Assembly (NCBI RefSeq): GCF_000745455.1
Contig: NZ_JQJI01000002.1
Location: forward strand, 95,317-159,316
From: Mesoaciditoga lauensis cd-1655R = DSM 25116
GTDB lineage: Bacteria; Thermotogota; Thermotogae; Mesoaciditogales; Mesoaciditogaceae
DNA: 64,000 nt
Direction of reading: 5' to 3'
The notes beneath the pieces were generated by a model that saw nothing but the letters and a program-made list of their open reading frames with translations, was not told the origin of the DNA and searched no databases. The position numbers were made by a program, and so were the translations under genes. Each line of letters starts with the position of its first letter. Within the stretch, counting starts at the first letter, position 1. This document shows, piece by piece, positions 8,951 to 17,080 of this stretch.

Positions 8951-9492
8951 TTTTCCACCCCTTCCATGACTTTTGCGAATATGTCGTAATCTTTCTTGGA
9001 AAACAAACACATCTTAATGAGTTCCAATGTGGTGGTTTTCCCCTCCAAGAATTTTTCAACCGTTTTGAAGAAGATCTTAGCACATCTTTCTTTTGGGAAA
9101 CCATATATTCCTGAACTTACAGCCGGAAACACGATGCTCTTCAGTCCCATCTCGTCTGCTTTTGCCAAAGAATTGTAAAAAGCGCTTTCCAGTTTTTCAT
9201 CTTCTTCGCCTTCTCCCCAGATTGGCCCAACGGTGTGAATTACATATTTTGACGGCATCTTTCCAGCAGAGGTAACCGCCACATTTCCTGTTGGGACAGG
9301 ACCGTTTTTTTGAACATACTCCCTAGATTCTTTATTTATGATATCGCCTCCTGCCCTCGCTATAGCCAATGCAACTCCTCCTCCATGGGCAAGATGGGAA
9401 TTGGCGGCATTCACTATTGCATCTGCTTTTTCCTTTGTTATATCGCATTGATCCACGATAAGTGATGTATTACCAATTTTTATGGTTTTCAT
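8947..9492 (-). CDS. Macrodomain protein (ADP-ribose binding, MacroD-like)
   Basis: This macrodomain protein of about 181 residues has the canonical ligand-binding segments DAIVNAANS, HGGGVALAIARAGG and AVSSGIYGFP, typical of O-acetyl-ADP-ribose or ADP-ribosyl hydrolases of the MacroD/YmdB group. The ATG at 9492 follows a GAGGAG site. It is the first gene of a two-gene operon with psuG and overlaps it by four bases. A truncated mobile-repeat arm sits about 70 bp upstream, where the promoter is expected. The physiological substrate is unknown. Confidence 0.88.
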   Translation of the reverse strand: MKTIKIGNTSLIVDQCDITKEKADAIVNAANSHLAHGGGVALAIARAGGDIINKESREYVQKNGPVPTGNVAVTSAGKMPSKYVIHTVGPIWGEGEEDEKLESAFYNSLAKADEMGLKSIVFPAVSSGIYGFPKERCAKIFFKTVEKFLEGKTTTLELIKMCLFSKKDYDIFAKVMEGVEK

Positions 9493-9560
9493 TTGAATCT
9501 CCTCTTTCCTTTTTGGATTGGTACCTTTTTGATTATACTCGAATATGGGGTGCATAGTAC

Positions 9561-9641
9561 TCATGTTCTGACAAACACTTCGAGGGTGAGGTTTAATCCT
9601 TTTTTGAAATACTTTGTAACATTGACGCACAGGTTGAGTAA
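9561..9641 (-). repeat. Truncated left arm of the miniature palindromic element
   Basis: Read on the minus strand, it runs from TTACTCAACCTGTGCGTC through the CATTTC..AAACCTCACCCTCGAAGTG segment to GTCAGAACATGA and then stops. It matches the left 80 bp of the full copies. It separates the ABC ATPase stop from the macrodomain start. Confidence 0.75.
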
Positions 9642-9677
9642 AATTGTTACTTTCACGCATATCTAGAGAAAGTAGCA

Positions 9678-10388
9678 CTAAACTCCTGATGTGCGCGAGA
9701 GTATCTCTTTTATAAACTCCCCTTCTAAAGTGATGAAAGAGGGATGAGAAAAATCTCTTTCTTCGTCTTTAAGAGATATGGGAAATTCCTTTAAAATGTG
9801 TGAAGGCCTAGGAGATAGGAGAATAATTCTATCAGAGATGTAAATGGCTTCTTTCACATCATGAGTAACCATAAGAAGTGTAAAACCGATTTTTTCATGC
9901 ATTCTTTTGATATCCTTCATTATTTCCATTTTCGTTGCAAGATCCAAAGAAAAGAAGGGTTCATCTAGTATGAGAAGGTCTGGATTTACCAACAGAGCCC
10001 GTGCAAGGTTAACTCTTTGCTTCATTCCCCCACTTAAAGATGAAGGGAAATACGTTTCAAAAGAAGATAAATTCATCTTTTTGAGGACATTTCTGATTTT
10101 CTCATCATTTTTTCTGACAAAACGAAGGTTATCGATGACATTTTTCCAGGGGATAAGAGTTGGTTCCTGAAAAACCATTCCAATCTTTTGAGAAGAAATT
10201 TGAATCTCTCCAAAAGTCGGCTTTTCCAAACCACTCACGATTCTTAAAAATGTCGTTTTGCCACAACCGGAAGGTCCAAAGAGGGTCAGCTTTTCTCCCC
10301 TTTTAACGTCAAAGCTCCACCCTTCGATTACGGAGAGCTTCCCGAATTTTTTTGAAAGATTCTGCACCTTTAAAGTGAAAGTTCCCAT
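9678..10388 (-). CDS. ABC transporter ATPase, SsuB/TauB family
   Basis: This 236-residue ATP-binding subunit has a Walker A (GPSGCGKTT), a Q-loop (GMVFQEP), a signature SLSGGMKQR, a Walker B (LLILDEPF) and an H-loop (VTHDVKEA). The sequence class is that of nitrate/sulfonate/taurine and thiamine-precursor importers. It overlaps the permease gene upstream by 19 bp and is the last gene of the hydA-SBP-permease-ATPase run. The substrate cannot be assigned from sequence. Confidence 0.9.
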   Translation of the reverse strand: MGTFTLKVQNLSKKFGKLSVIEGWSFDVKRGEKLTLFGPSGCGKTTFLRIVSGLEKPTFGEIQISSQKIGMVFQEPTLIPWKNVIDNLRFVRKNDEKIRNVLKKMNLSSFETYFPSSLSGGMKQRVNLARALLVNPDLLILDEPFFSLDLATKMEIMKDIKRMHEKIGFTLLMVTHDVKEAIYISDRIILLSPRPSHILKEFPISLKDEERDFSHPSFITLEGEFIKEILSRTSGV

Positions 10389-11107
10389 TTTTTGAAGGCC
10401 TTCTTTGCATAAAAACGCGAAATCCTTTCTGTACTCAAACCTATTATAACTGCAATAAGCGTTAGAGCATATATTTGTGGTACATCAACGTATTGCCTTG
10501 CCCAAGAGATTAGGACACCTATTCCACTTCCTCCACAGAGATATTCTGCCATTATCATAACCTTCCACACGCTTCCTACACTTACTTCAAATGTTGCCAA
10601 AATGAAAGGCATTATTGAGCCCAGGTATACATCTTTCAAGACGTCCTTTTTTGAAACGTTGTAAACTTTTGCCATTTCCAAAAGAGATTTATCCACGTTT
10701 TTCATTCCCGACGCACTTGTGAAAATGGCCGTGGGAAGAAGGGAAAGAAAGCTTATAAGAATTGGACCTCTCCATCCTATGCCCCACAAGAATATAACCA
10801 ACGCCAACCATGAAATGATGGGAACCGATTGAATTACCATTACACCTGGGCGTATGAACTCATACAGTGAATCGTTTGATCCCATTACCACTCCTATTGG
10901 AATCCCGATTCCCATCACCAACAAGAGAGTAAGAAAAGATTTCCAGATCGTAGAAAGTATGGCGCTGAACGTGTCAACCTCTCCAAATAATTTAATCAAT
11001 GCCTCGAATGTTTGATAGGGCGTGGGAAGAATTAGCGTGGCCCCGATCATTAAGGAAATGATTTGCCACGCTAAGAGTAAGGTTGCAATACCTATTAACG
11101 TTTTCAA
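10370..11107 (-). CDS. ABC transporter permease, SsuC/BPD type
   Basis: This 245-residue inner-membrane protein has about six hydrophobic segments and a cytoplasmic loop (AKVYNVSKKDVLKDVYLGSIMP) matching the ATPase-coupling EAA loop of binding-protein-dependent permeases. The start is a TTG whose bases overlap the stop of the substrate-binding gene. It partners the ATPase downstream. Confidence 0.9.
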   Translation of the reverse strand: MKTLIGIATLLLAWQIISLMIGATLILPTPYQTFEALIKLFGEVDTFSAILSTIWKSFLTLLLVMGIGIPIGVVMGSNDSLYEFIRPGVMVIQSVPIISWLALVIFLWGIGWRGPILISFLSLLPTAIFTSASGMKNVDKSLLEMAKVYNVSKKDVLKDVYLGSIMPFILATFEVSVGSVWKVMIMAEYLCGGSGIGVLISWARQYVDVPQIYALTLIAVIIGLSTERISRFYAKKAFKKWELSL

Positions 11108-12042
11108 GGTTTGTAAAAGCCCTCATCTGGGAGAATAGGCATCCCCTTTGGATATATCTGGTGGATTTTTTTCAAAAAGGTTGAAACTTCTGTGGCACAT
11201 TGTGAAATAGGAACGTAAGTAAAATTCATTCTGGTCATCGAGGCTTTGAGTATGGGAAGAGGGATCTTAAGGTATTTCTTAGAAAGTTCTAGGGCACCTT
11301 CCAAATTTTCGTTCATCCATTTCACTGAACTTGAGAATGCATTCTCCACTTCTGATGTTATCTCTGAATTGATTTTGGCGAAACTTTTTTTCACAAAAAG
11401 ACCGGCAATTGGTATCCTCTCTGGCAAATTCATACTTTTCCCCCATGCTTTTTGGAAATCCAGTACTATTCTACCATTTCCTCCTGATATTGCCAGAGTG
11501 ACGAACGGTTCAGGCAATGCCGCGTATTCTATTTTTCCAGATCTGAAAAGGGCCACTATTTCCTGGGGAGGAGCATATTCTATTTTAACCTCTTTATCAG
11601 GAGCTACACCGTTTTTTGCCATGAGGTATCTCATCAAGACATCAACCGTTTGCCCTCGGCCATTTGGTGTGTAAATGCTTTTACCAATCAAGCTCTTCCA
11701 ACCTTTAAAAGATGAATTTTTAGAGGCAACAAGATAAAATACCTTCCATTCATAAACACCCAAGAGTTGGATTTTTATTCCTTTAGTGTAGAAAATAGCT
11801 CCTGCTGTGATCGGAAGGACGGCAAAGTTGACTTTATCGGAATTCAAGAGGGCAAGTGCTTCGTCTGGACTTTTCCAAAGCTCAACATTTATGGGAAAAG
11901 CAGTTGATACTTTGCCGTTCATGAGCGGAGAAATTGGAATTGTCGTTGGACCCAGGGGATTTATCAAGGTTATCGCCGTGATTGCTAAAGAGAGACTTCC
12001 AATAATAAGAAGTATCGTCGTGAGTAGAAATACCTTTCTCAT
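11104..12042 (-). CDS. ABC transporter substrate-binding protein, NMT1/SsuA type
   Basis: The ATG at 12042 follows a GGAGGTG site. The 312-residue product has a signal sequence (hydrophobic residues about 4-22) and the periplasmic-binding fold of NMT1/THI5/SsuA proteins, with YTPNGRGQTVDVLMRYLM and YAALPEPFVTLAI typical of the family. These proteins bind small organics such as sulfonates, pyrimidine precursors or nitrate; the ligand here is unknown. It lies only 25 bp past hydA, which suggests co-transcription with the hydrogenase gene. Confidence 0.85.
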   Translation of the reverse strand: MRKVFLLTTILLIIGSLSLAITAITLINPLGPTTIPISPLMNGKVSTAFPINVELWKSPDEALALLNSDKVNFAVLPITAGAIFYTKGIKIQLLGVYEWKVFYLVASKNSSFKGWKSLIGKSIYTPNGRGQTVDVLMRYLMAKNGVAPDKEVKIEYAPPQEIVALFRSGKIEYAALPEPFVTLAISGGNGRIVLDFQKAWGKSMNLPERIPIAGLFVKKSFAKINSEITSEVENAFSSSVKWMNENLEGALELSKKYLKIPLPILKASMTRMNFTYVPISQCATEVSTFLKKIHQIYPKGMPILPDEGFYKP

Positions 12043-12067
12043 TTTTTCACCTCCAATCCTTCCTCTC

Positions 12068-13831
12068 TTAGAGTGCTCCTGAGAGTTCTTCTTTTCTTTC
12101 AATAATCGAGGCTTTTCTACTTGTGTAATAGGTATGGAGAAGCTTTTTGGACAATTCACTTAACGGTTTTCCATAAAACTCTTCATATAGTTGTTTTATG
12201 GCAGGATTTTCATGAGATTTTCTCAGTGTTTTTGATTCATCAACAGTGTAAATGGCGTTTGCACGCTTTTCAAGAACATCTGCGTCAACGGATTTTGGCT
12301 GTCCGCCTCCACCAATACATCCACCAAAGCAAGCCATCATTTCAACAAAATCGTAATGTTTCTCTCCATTTTTTATTTTTTCCAACAAGCGTATTATGTT
12401 GGAAGTTCCATGTGCCACTGCTATGCTAACTTTTCTTCCTTCTAGATCTATTTCCGCTTCTTTAACTCCATCAAAGCCTCTGACGTTGCTGAATTCTATC
12501 TTTGGCAAATTCTTTTTCGTGGCAAGCTCATATCCCGTTCTCAAAGCGGCTTCCATGACGCCGCCAGTTACTCCGAATATTGCTGCCGCTCCCGTTGACA
12601 ATCCCAAAGGAGCATCATATTCTTCTTCTGGTAAATCAAGGAAGTTGATCCTGTGAATTTTTATCATCCTTGCGAGTTCTCTTGTCGTTATGACTTTGTC
12701 TATCAATTGCATTTCTTCAAGATAATGTTGTGGTCTTATTATCTCATCCTTCTTTGCGGTACATGGCATTACCGACACTAAGTATATATCATGTGGATCC
12801 ACGCCTATCTTTTTTGCAAAATACGTTTTGATGGTTGCGGCTAACATTTCCTGAGGCGACTTTGCCGTTGAAATGTTGGGAATAAACTCTGGAAAATGTT
12901 TTTCCACCAAGTTTATCCATCCTGGACAGCAAGAAGTGAACATGGGAGAAGGATGCTCTCCGTGCCCCAAGAGCTGCTCTATCAATTCGCTTCCTTCTTC
13001 CATGATGGTTAAATCCGCACCAAAGTTGGTATCGAAAACGTAGTCAAATCCTAATTTTCTGAGGGCAGCCACCATTTTGCCGGTGGAAATGTGACCAGGC
13101 TCAGTGCCGAATTCTTCACTTATGGCAACTCTCACCGCAGGAGCGGTTTGAACTATCAAAACTTTTTCATGTTTTCTCAATTCAACCTCAACCTGCTTGT
13201 AATCCGGCTGCTCCATTATCGCTCCCACTGGGCAAACTGCGCTACACTGTCCACAAGCTATGCAATCTGTATAAGTCATAGGGACACCGTATGCTGGCAA
13301 AGGTAGGGAGTCTGCGCCTCTATCGGAAAATGTGTAGATGCTCAGTCCTTGTATTTCATCACATACCCTCACACATCTTCCACAATCGATGCATTTGTTC
13401 ATGTCCCTCACGATCGCTGGACTGCTTTCATCGATTGAAAAGTCCCTGAGTTCTTTTGGGAAAGCATTTTTGATGTCGTATTTGTTAATCAAAGTTTGAA
13501 GCTCACACCTTCCGTTAGCTTCACAAGTCATGCAATCATCAGGATGCCTTGAAAGGATAAGAGAGAGATTTTGTTTAAGAGCCCTTTCAACTCTTGAAGA
13601 ATGGGTGTTTATCTTCATTCCGTTTTGAACCTGAGTGGTACACGCAGTCATGAGAGTTCTCGCTCCCTCAATTTCAATAGCACATACTCTACATGCACCA
13701 ACATCGCTGAGAGCAGGATGATGGCAAAGCGTTGGTATTTCAATGCCTATTTTTTTGCAAGCTTCTAAAACGGTTTGTCCGCTTTCCACATCATATTCTT
13801 TCCCGTTGATGTTCATACGTACCGTTTCCAT
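12068..13831 (-). CDS. hydA: [FeFe] hydrogenase catalytic subunit HydA
   Basis: This is the catalytic subunit of a bifurcating-type [FeFe] hydrogenase, which makes H2 from ferredoxin and NADH electrons together with HydB and HydC. The ATG at 13831 has a GGAGGTG site; the frame is open further upstream, but no site supports an earlier start. The 587 residues contain an N-terminal [2Fe-2S] domain (CHHPALSDVGACRVC), a His-Cys cluster (HPDDCMTC), two [4Fe-4S] motifs (CIDCGRC, CIACGQC) and the three H-cluster motifs TSCCPGW (near 300), MPCTAKKDE (near 355) and MMACFGGCIGGGGQP (near 495). hydC and hydB are not next to it but in the divergent operon, and an ABC transporter follows it instead. Confidence 0.95.
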   Translation of the reverse strand: METVRMNINGKEYDVESGQTVLEACKKIGIEIPTLCHHPALSDVGACRVCAIEIEGARTLMTACTTQVQNGMKINTHSSRVERALKQNLSLILSRHPDDCMTCEANGRCELQTLINKYDIKNAFPKELRDFSIDESSPAIVRDMNKCIDCGRCVRVCDEIQGLSIYTFSDRGADSLPLPAYGVPMTYTDCIACGQCSAVCPVGAIMEQPDYKQVEVELRKHEKVLIVQTAPAVRVAISEEFGTEPGHISTGKMVAALRKLGFDYVFDTNFGADLTIMEEGSELIEQLLGHGEHPSPMFTSCCPGWINLVEKHFPEFIPNISTAKSPQEMLAATIKTYFAKKIGVDPHDIYLVSVMPCTAKKDEIIRPQHYLEEMQLIDKVITTRELARMIKIHRINFLDLPEEEYDAPLGLSTGAAAIFGVTGGVMEAALRTGYELATKKNLPKIEFSNVRGFDGVKEAEIDLEGRKVSIAVAHGTSNIIRLLEKIKNGEKHYDFVEMMACFGGCIGGGGQPKSVDADVLEKRANAIYTVDESKTLRKSHENPAIKQLYEEFYGKPLSELSKKLLHTYYTSRKASIIERKEELSGAL

Positions 13832-13884
13832 TTTTTCACCTCCAAAGGAAATCTTTAATTTTTTTATCTTCATAGTCCTTCCGC

Positions 13885-13917
13885 CATTATCTTAATTGAC
13901 TCTTGATATATGTCAAG
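13885..13917 (-). promoter_or_regulatory. hydA promoter with overlapping dyad
   Basis: On the minus strand TTGACA (13916-13911) is followed after 16 bp by TAAGAT (a 4/6 match to the -10 consensus). The -35 box lies inside an imperfect dyad CTTGACATATATCAAG (13902-13917), a plausible operator. Confidence 0.5.
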
Positions 13918-14145
13918 TTCAAGAATTTGATCAGAGAGTAGAATACTCAATGAACGTTCTTTATTTAACAAGCAAAGCACTTTTTGAAGTTTTTCAAATG
14001 CGTCAAATATCTCAGAGAAATGCGATTTGGACGATTAAAAATGCTCGAATGAGATATTGTGATTTTATTCTCAATTTAATTTTACAATAAATCGTGAAAA
14101 AATGCAAATTATATATCCTTTAGAATTTATTTTTTTATTTTTGGC

Positions 14146-14174
14146 TTTACATGTTCAAGAAAATGTGTTAAAAT
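14146..14174 (+). promoter_or_regulatory. Promoter of the hydrogenase-linked signalling operon
   Basis: TTTACA (14146-14151), a 17-bp spacer and TAAAAT (14169-14174) form a good vegetative promoter ahead of the DRTGG gene. The 376-bp divergent region between this operon and hydA is otherwise AT-rich, with no repeat element. Confidence 0.6.
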
Positions 14175-14207
14175 TAATTGTGAAAAAAATAATTTGTGGA
14201 GGATAAT

Positions 14208-14570
14208 GTGCTTTTTTCCGAAATAGTTGAGAAACTTAAAGGGAAAATGTTGTGGAGCCCAGAGGACAAAAAGATGAATGAGTACTCAACTGTTTGTGCA
14301 ACGGACATGCTGAGTGAACTTCTTGCAATAGGAAAAGAGAAGATAGTTCTTCTGACAGGCCTGTGCACTCCACAAATGATAAATACGGCTGACATAGTTG
14401 GAATCGGAGCGGTGATAATTGTCAGAGGAAAAAATGTTCCACTTTCTACGGTAAAGAAAGCGCAAGAATTTGGGATTCCTCTAGCGGTTACGAACTTAAC
14501 GATGTTCTCTGCGTGTGGCGTGCTTTTTTGCAACAATTTAAAAGATGTGAATGGAAATGGAAAAGGATAG
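14208..14570 (+). CDS. DRTGG-domain protein (first copy)
   Basis: The GTG at 14208 is spaced correctly behind GGAGGA; an in-frame GTG at 14196 lies too close to that site. The product of about 120 residues is a stand-alone DRTGG-type domain, known as a regulatory domain of phosphotransacetylases and CBS proteins. Its ATDMLSELLA and VIIVRGKNVP segments fit the family. It opens a tightly packed operon that ends with hydC and hydB, so it probably senses metabolic state for the hydrogenase. The ligand is unknown. Confidence 0.65.
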   Translation: MLFSEIVEKLKGKMLWSPEDKKMNEYSTVCATDMLSELLAIGKEKIVLLTGLCTPQMINTADIVGIGAVIIVRGKNVPLSTVKKAQEFGIPLAVTNLTMFSACGVLFCNNLKDVNGNGKG

Positions 14571-14573
14571 CCT

Positions 14574-15524
14574 ATGAACAAGATCGATAAAATTTTGAAG
14601 AGGATTCAAAATTATTTCAAAGAAGTAAAAGTGAAAGAGTTCATGTCCTCCCCTGTTATCAGCATTCACATGGATAGAAAACTATCTTGTGCCAAGGAAA
14701 TGCTAAGGCTAAAGCGCTTTTCAGGAATGCCTGTAATAAACGATGAAGAACGTCTGGTGGGAATAATAAGCGTTGAAGATATTATCAGGGCTGTTGAAAA
14801 TAAAAATTTGGATTCCAAGGTATTCGAAGAGATGTCAAAAGATGTTGTGACTTTGGATGAAGAAGACAAAATAACCGATGTGGTCAGAAATTTCGAAGTT
14901 TACGGTTTTGGAAGATTTCCCGTTGTTGATAAAGAAAAACATGTGATCGGAATAGTTACAAAGCATGATCTTATGACGGCATTGTTATCTAAATTAAGCA
15001 TCCTTTACGTTCATGATGTTAGAAGGGAGCCATTCGTCGCTACAGAAAATTTTCGTTCCAGCTTAACTGGAATAAACATTGAAAATGAAGTAGCCGAATT
15101 CAAATTTTATATAGATTATAAGGATATCTCTATGGCAGGAAGTGGAGCATCTAAGCTGAAAAAATTTTTGTTGTCAAAAGGATTTCCACCAAAGTTTGTG
15201 AAGCGAGTAGCAGTAGCCACTTACGAAGCGGAAGCAAATGTGGTAATACACTCGGGTGCCTTTGGGGTAATTAAAGCATATGTAGAGCCATATTACGTAA
15301 CAGTTAGGGTGGAAGACAACGGAAAAGGCATAGAGGATGTAAAAGTGGCAATGCAAGAAGGATTTTCAACAGCCCCTGATTATGTAAGGGAAATAGGATT
15401 TGGGGCAGGAATGGGATTGCCAAATATGAAAAAATGCTCCGACAAATTGATGATCCTTTCTGAACCCAAAAAAGGTGTGATAGTAGAGATGAATTTTTGG
15501 AGGCGAGAGGATGAAAATATCTGA
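14574..15524 (+). CDS. CBS-pair protein fused to an anti-sigma/histidine-kinase-type ATPase domain
   Basis: The 316-residue protein has two CBS domains (about residues 18-140; VKEFMSSPVISI and EEMSKDVVTLDE mark their starts). A C-terminal HATPase domain resembles RsbW/SpoIIAB anti-sigma kinases, with EAEANVVIHSG as the N box, VEDNGKGIED near 245 as G1 and GFGAGMGLPNM near 280 as G2. There is no phospho-acceptor histidine domain. CBS pairs bind adenine nucleotides, so an energy-sensing switch is a reasonable inference. It lies three bases after the first DRTGG gene and overlaps the second by 14 bp. Confidence 0.85.
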   Translation: MNKIDKILKRIQNYFKEVKVKEFMSSPVISIHMDRKLSCAKEMLRLKRFSGMPVINDEERLVGIISVEDIIRAVENKNLDSKVFEEMSKDVVTLDEEDKITDVVRNFEVYGFGRFPVVDKEKHVIGIVTKHDLMTALLSKLSILYVHDVRREPFVATENFRSSLTGINIENEVAEFKFYIDYKDISMAGSGASKLKKFLLSKGFPPKFVKRVAVATYEAEANVVIHSGAFGVIKAYVEPYYVTVRVEDNGKGIEDVKVAMQEGFSTAPDYVREIGFGAGMGLPNMKKCSDKLMILSEPKKGVIVEMNFWRREDENI

Positions 15525-15834
15525 GCTTGAAAGCTTCGGGTTCGAATGCTTGGTACCTGCCGAAGGGGAAGTATTTCATGGTTATGTGGGAGATCTGTTG
15601 AGTGAAGTGATGGCCCATGCGGAAAGTGAAAGTGTTTGGCTCACCGTTCAATCACATGTGAACATCGTAGCCGTGGCGGTTGTAACCGGCATTAAGGCGA
15701 TAATTCTATGTGGTGGATGTAAGTACGATTCAGAAACGTTGAAAAAGGCCAAAGAAGAAAAGATAGCTCTCTTTAGAACGAAGATGAACTCTTTTAAAAG
15801 CGCTGGAAAGCTTTACCAAATAGGCTTGAGATGA
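15511..15834 (+). CDS. DRTGG-domain protein (second copy)
   Basis: This 107-residue protein is the same single-domain type as the one at 14208, with a matching ordered core (VGDLLSEVMAHAES, VAVAVVTGIKAII). The two copies bracket the CBS-ATPase gene, which suggests a hetero-oligomer. The ATG follows GGAGGCGAGAGG. Its stop overlaps the start of the PHP gene (ATGA). Confidence 0.6.
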   Translation: MKISELESFGFECLVPAEGEVFHGYVGDLLSEVMAHAESESVWLTVQSHVNIVAVAVVTGIKAIILCGGCKYDSETLKKAKEEKIALFRTKMNSFKSAGKLYQIGLR

Positions 15835-16529
15835 TGTTAAAAGCGGATTTTCATATCCATAGTTGTCTTTCGCCTTGTGCCGATTTAATGATGACCCCAA
15901 ACGAAATAGGTAAACGCCTAAGAAAGGCTCAAATAGATTGGGTTTCCATAACAGATCATAACAGTTGTGGAAATGTTTCGATCTTTGAAAAGGTGCTGGA
16001 GAAGTACGAAATATCCCTTTTACCGGGCATAGAAGTTCAAACAAAAGAAGAGGTTCACGTGTTGATTTACTTGAAAGACATCGAAACTGCTCAGTTTTTT
16101 TCAGAAGAAATAGGAGAACATTTACCGAAAATGAAAAACGATCCCGAGAGATTTGGATACCAACTCTTGGTGAATGAAGACGATAAGTTCATCGGCATGG
16201 AAGATAAAGTTCTTTCCGCTTCTGTAGATCTATCGATCAACGAATTATGGAATTTATCACGGAAATACGGTGCCTTGTTCGTTTACGCTCATCCTGACAG
16301 ACGATTTGGAATTATAAAGCAACTTGGATTCATACCAGAAGAACCTCCATTTGATGCGATAGAAACTTTTGACAATGCGGAAATGAAAATAGAAAAAGCG
16401 GTTTTAAAATCATCGGACGCGCATTTCTTGTCCCAAATTGAAAAGCCCACTGTGAAGATAAAAGTTGGCGCTCCTACTTTTGAAGAATTCAAAAATGCCC
16501 TTTTTACGAAAGCGGTGTGGATGCTTTGA
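15831..16529 (+). CDS. PHP-domain phosphoesterase
   Basis: The 232-residue protein has the metal-binding signatures of the PHP superfamily: DFHIHSCLSPCADLMM, SITDHNS, PGIEVQT, EEVHVLIY, YAHPDR and KSSDAH. It resembles stand-alone PHP phosphoesterases rather than the polymerase PHP domain. The substrate may be a nucleotide or phosphorylated metabolite but is unknown. It is translationally coupled to both neighbours in the hydrogenase-linked operon. Confidence 0.85.
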   Translation: MMLKADFHIHSCLSPCADLMMTPNEIGKRLRKAQIDWVSITDHNSCGNVSIFEKVLEKYEISLLPGIEVQTKEEVHVLIYLKDIETAQFFSEEIGEHLPKMKNDPERFGYQLLVNEDDKFIGMEDKVLSASVDLSINELWNLSRKYGALFVYAHPDRRFGIIKQLGFIPEEPPFDAIETFDNAEMKIEKAVLKSSDAHFLSQIEKPTVKIKVGAPTFEEFKNALFTKAVWML

Positions 16530-17080
16530 GAACGTTGGCAGATCACGTGTTAGATGTTGCTCAAAATTCTGTCAATGCCGGTGCAAAATTCATTGATTTG
16601 CAATTTTTGGAAACAGAGAACGATATCTTTTTGGAGATAAAAGACGATGGAAAGGGAATGAACCAAGACATTTTTTTAAACGTATTCGATCCTTTTTTCA
16701 CAACACAGAATAAATCAAAAAAAATTGGTCTGGGCCTTCCATTTTTGAAGCAAAATGCGGAATTAACAGGCGGGTATGTTGAATTGAAAAGCAAAGAAGG
16801 TATAGGAACAATTCTAAAAGCGAAATTCATAAAAAACATAGACTGTCCTCCCCTCGGAGATTTGGCTGGAACATTCGCAAGTTTGGTGACATCGTCAAGA
16901 AAAGTTAATTGGCATGTATTGAGGTGTTTAAAGGAGAATTGTTACTCATTTTCGACGGATATGCTGGAAGGAGTTGACTTAACTTCTCCAAAAGTTATAA
17001 AAGGTGTTTTTGAATACTTTGAAAATATGGAATCAAAAATTCGAAAAAGCGGAGGTGGTAAAGGTGCCCACAATTCTTGA
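16517..17080 (+). CDS. Histidine-kinase-like ATPase domain protein
   Basis: The 187-residue product is almost only a GHKL ATPase domain, with N box DVAQNSVNAGA, G1 IKDDGKGM, an FDPFFTT F box and G2 IGLGLPF. No sensor or DHp domain is present. The C-terminal 70 residues are unassigned. The start (GTG 16517, or TTG 16526) lies inside the end of the PHP gene, and the end overlaps hydC by 17 bp, so it belongs to the hydrogenase operon. It is likely a partner or regulator acting with the CBS-ATPase protein. Confidence 0.8.
   Translation: MDALRTLADHVLDVAQNSVNAGAKFIDLQFLETENDIFLEIKDDGKGMNQDIFLNVFDPFFTTQNKSKKIGLGLPFLKQNAELTGGYVELKSKEGIGTILKAKFIKNIDCPPLGDLAGTFASLVTSSRKVNWHVLRCLKENCYSFSTDMLEGVDLTSPKVIKGVFEYFENMESKIRKSGGGKGAHNS

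Noticed and set aside
12043..12067. Thiamine (TPP) riboswitch expected for an NMT1/THI5-like importer
   Set aside because: The binding-protein gene follows hydA by 25 bp with no room for a riboswitch, and no THI-box sequence is seen upstream of hydA.
15530..15550. GGTTCGAAT, resembling a tRNA T-loop
   Set aside because: It lies within the second DRTGG gene, and no acceptor, D or anticodon stems can be formed around it. No tRNA was found anywhere in the window.
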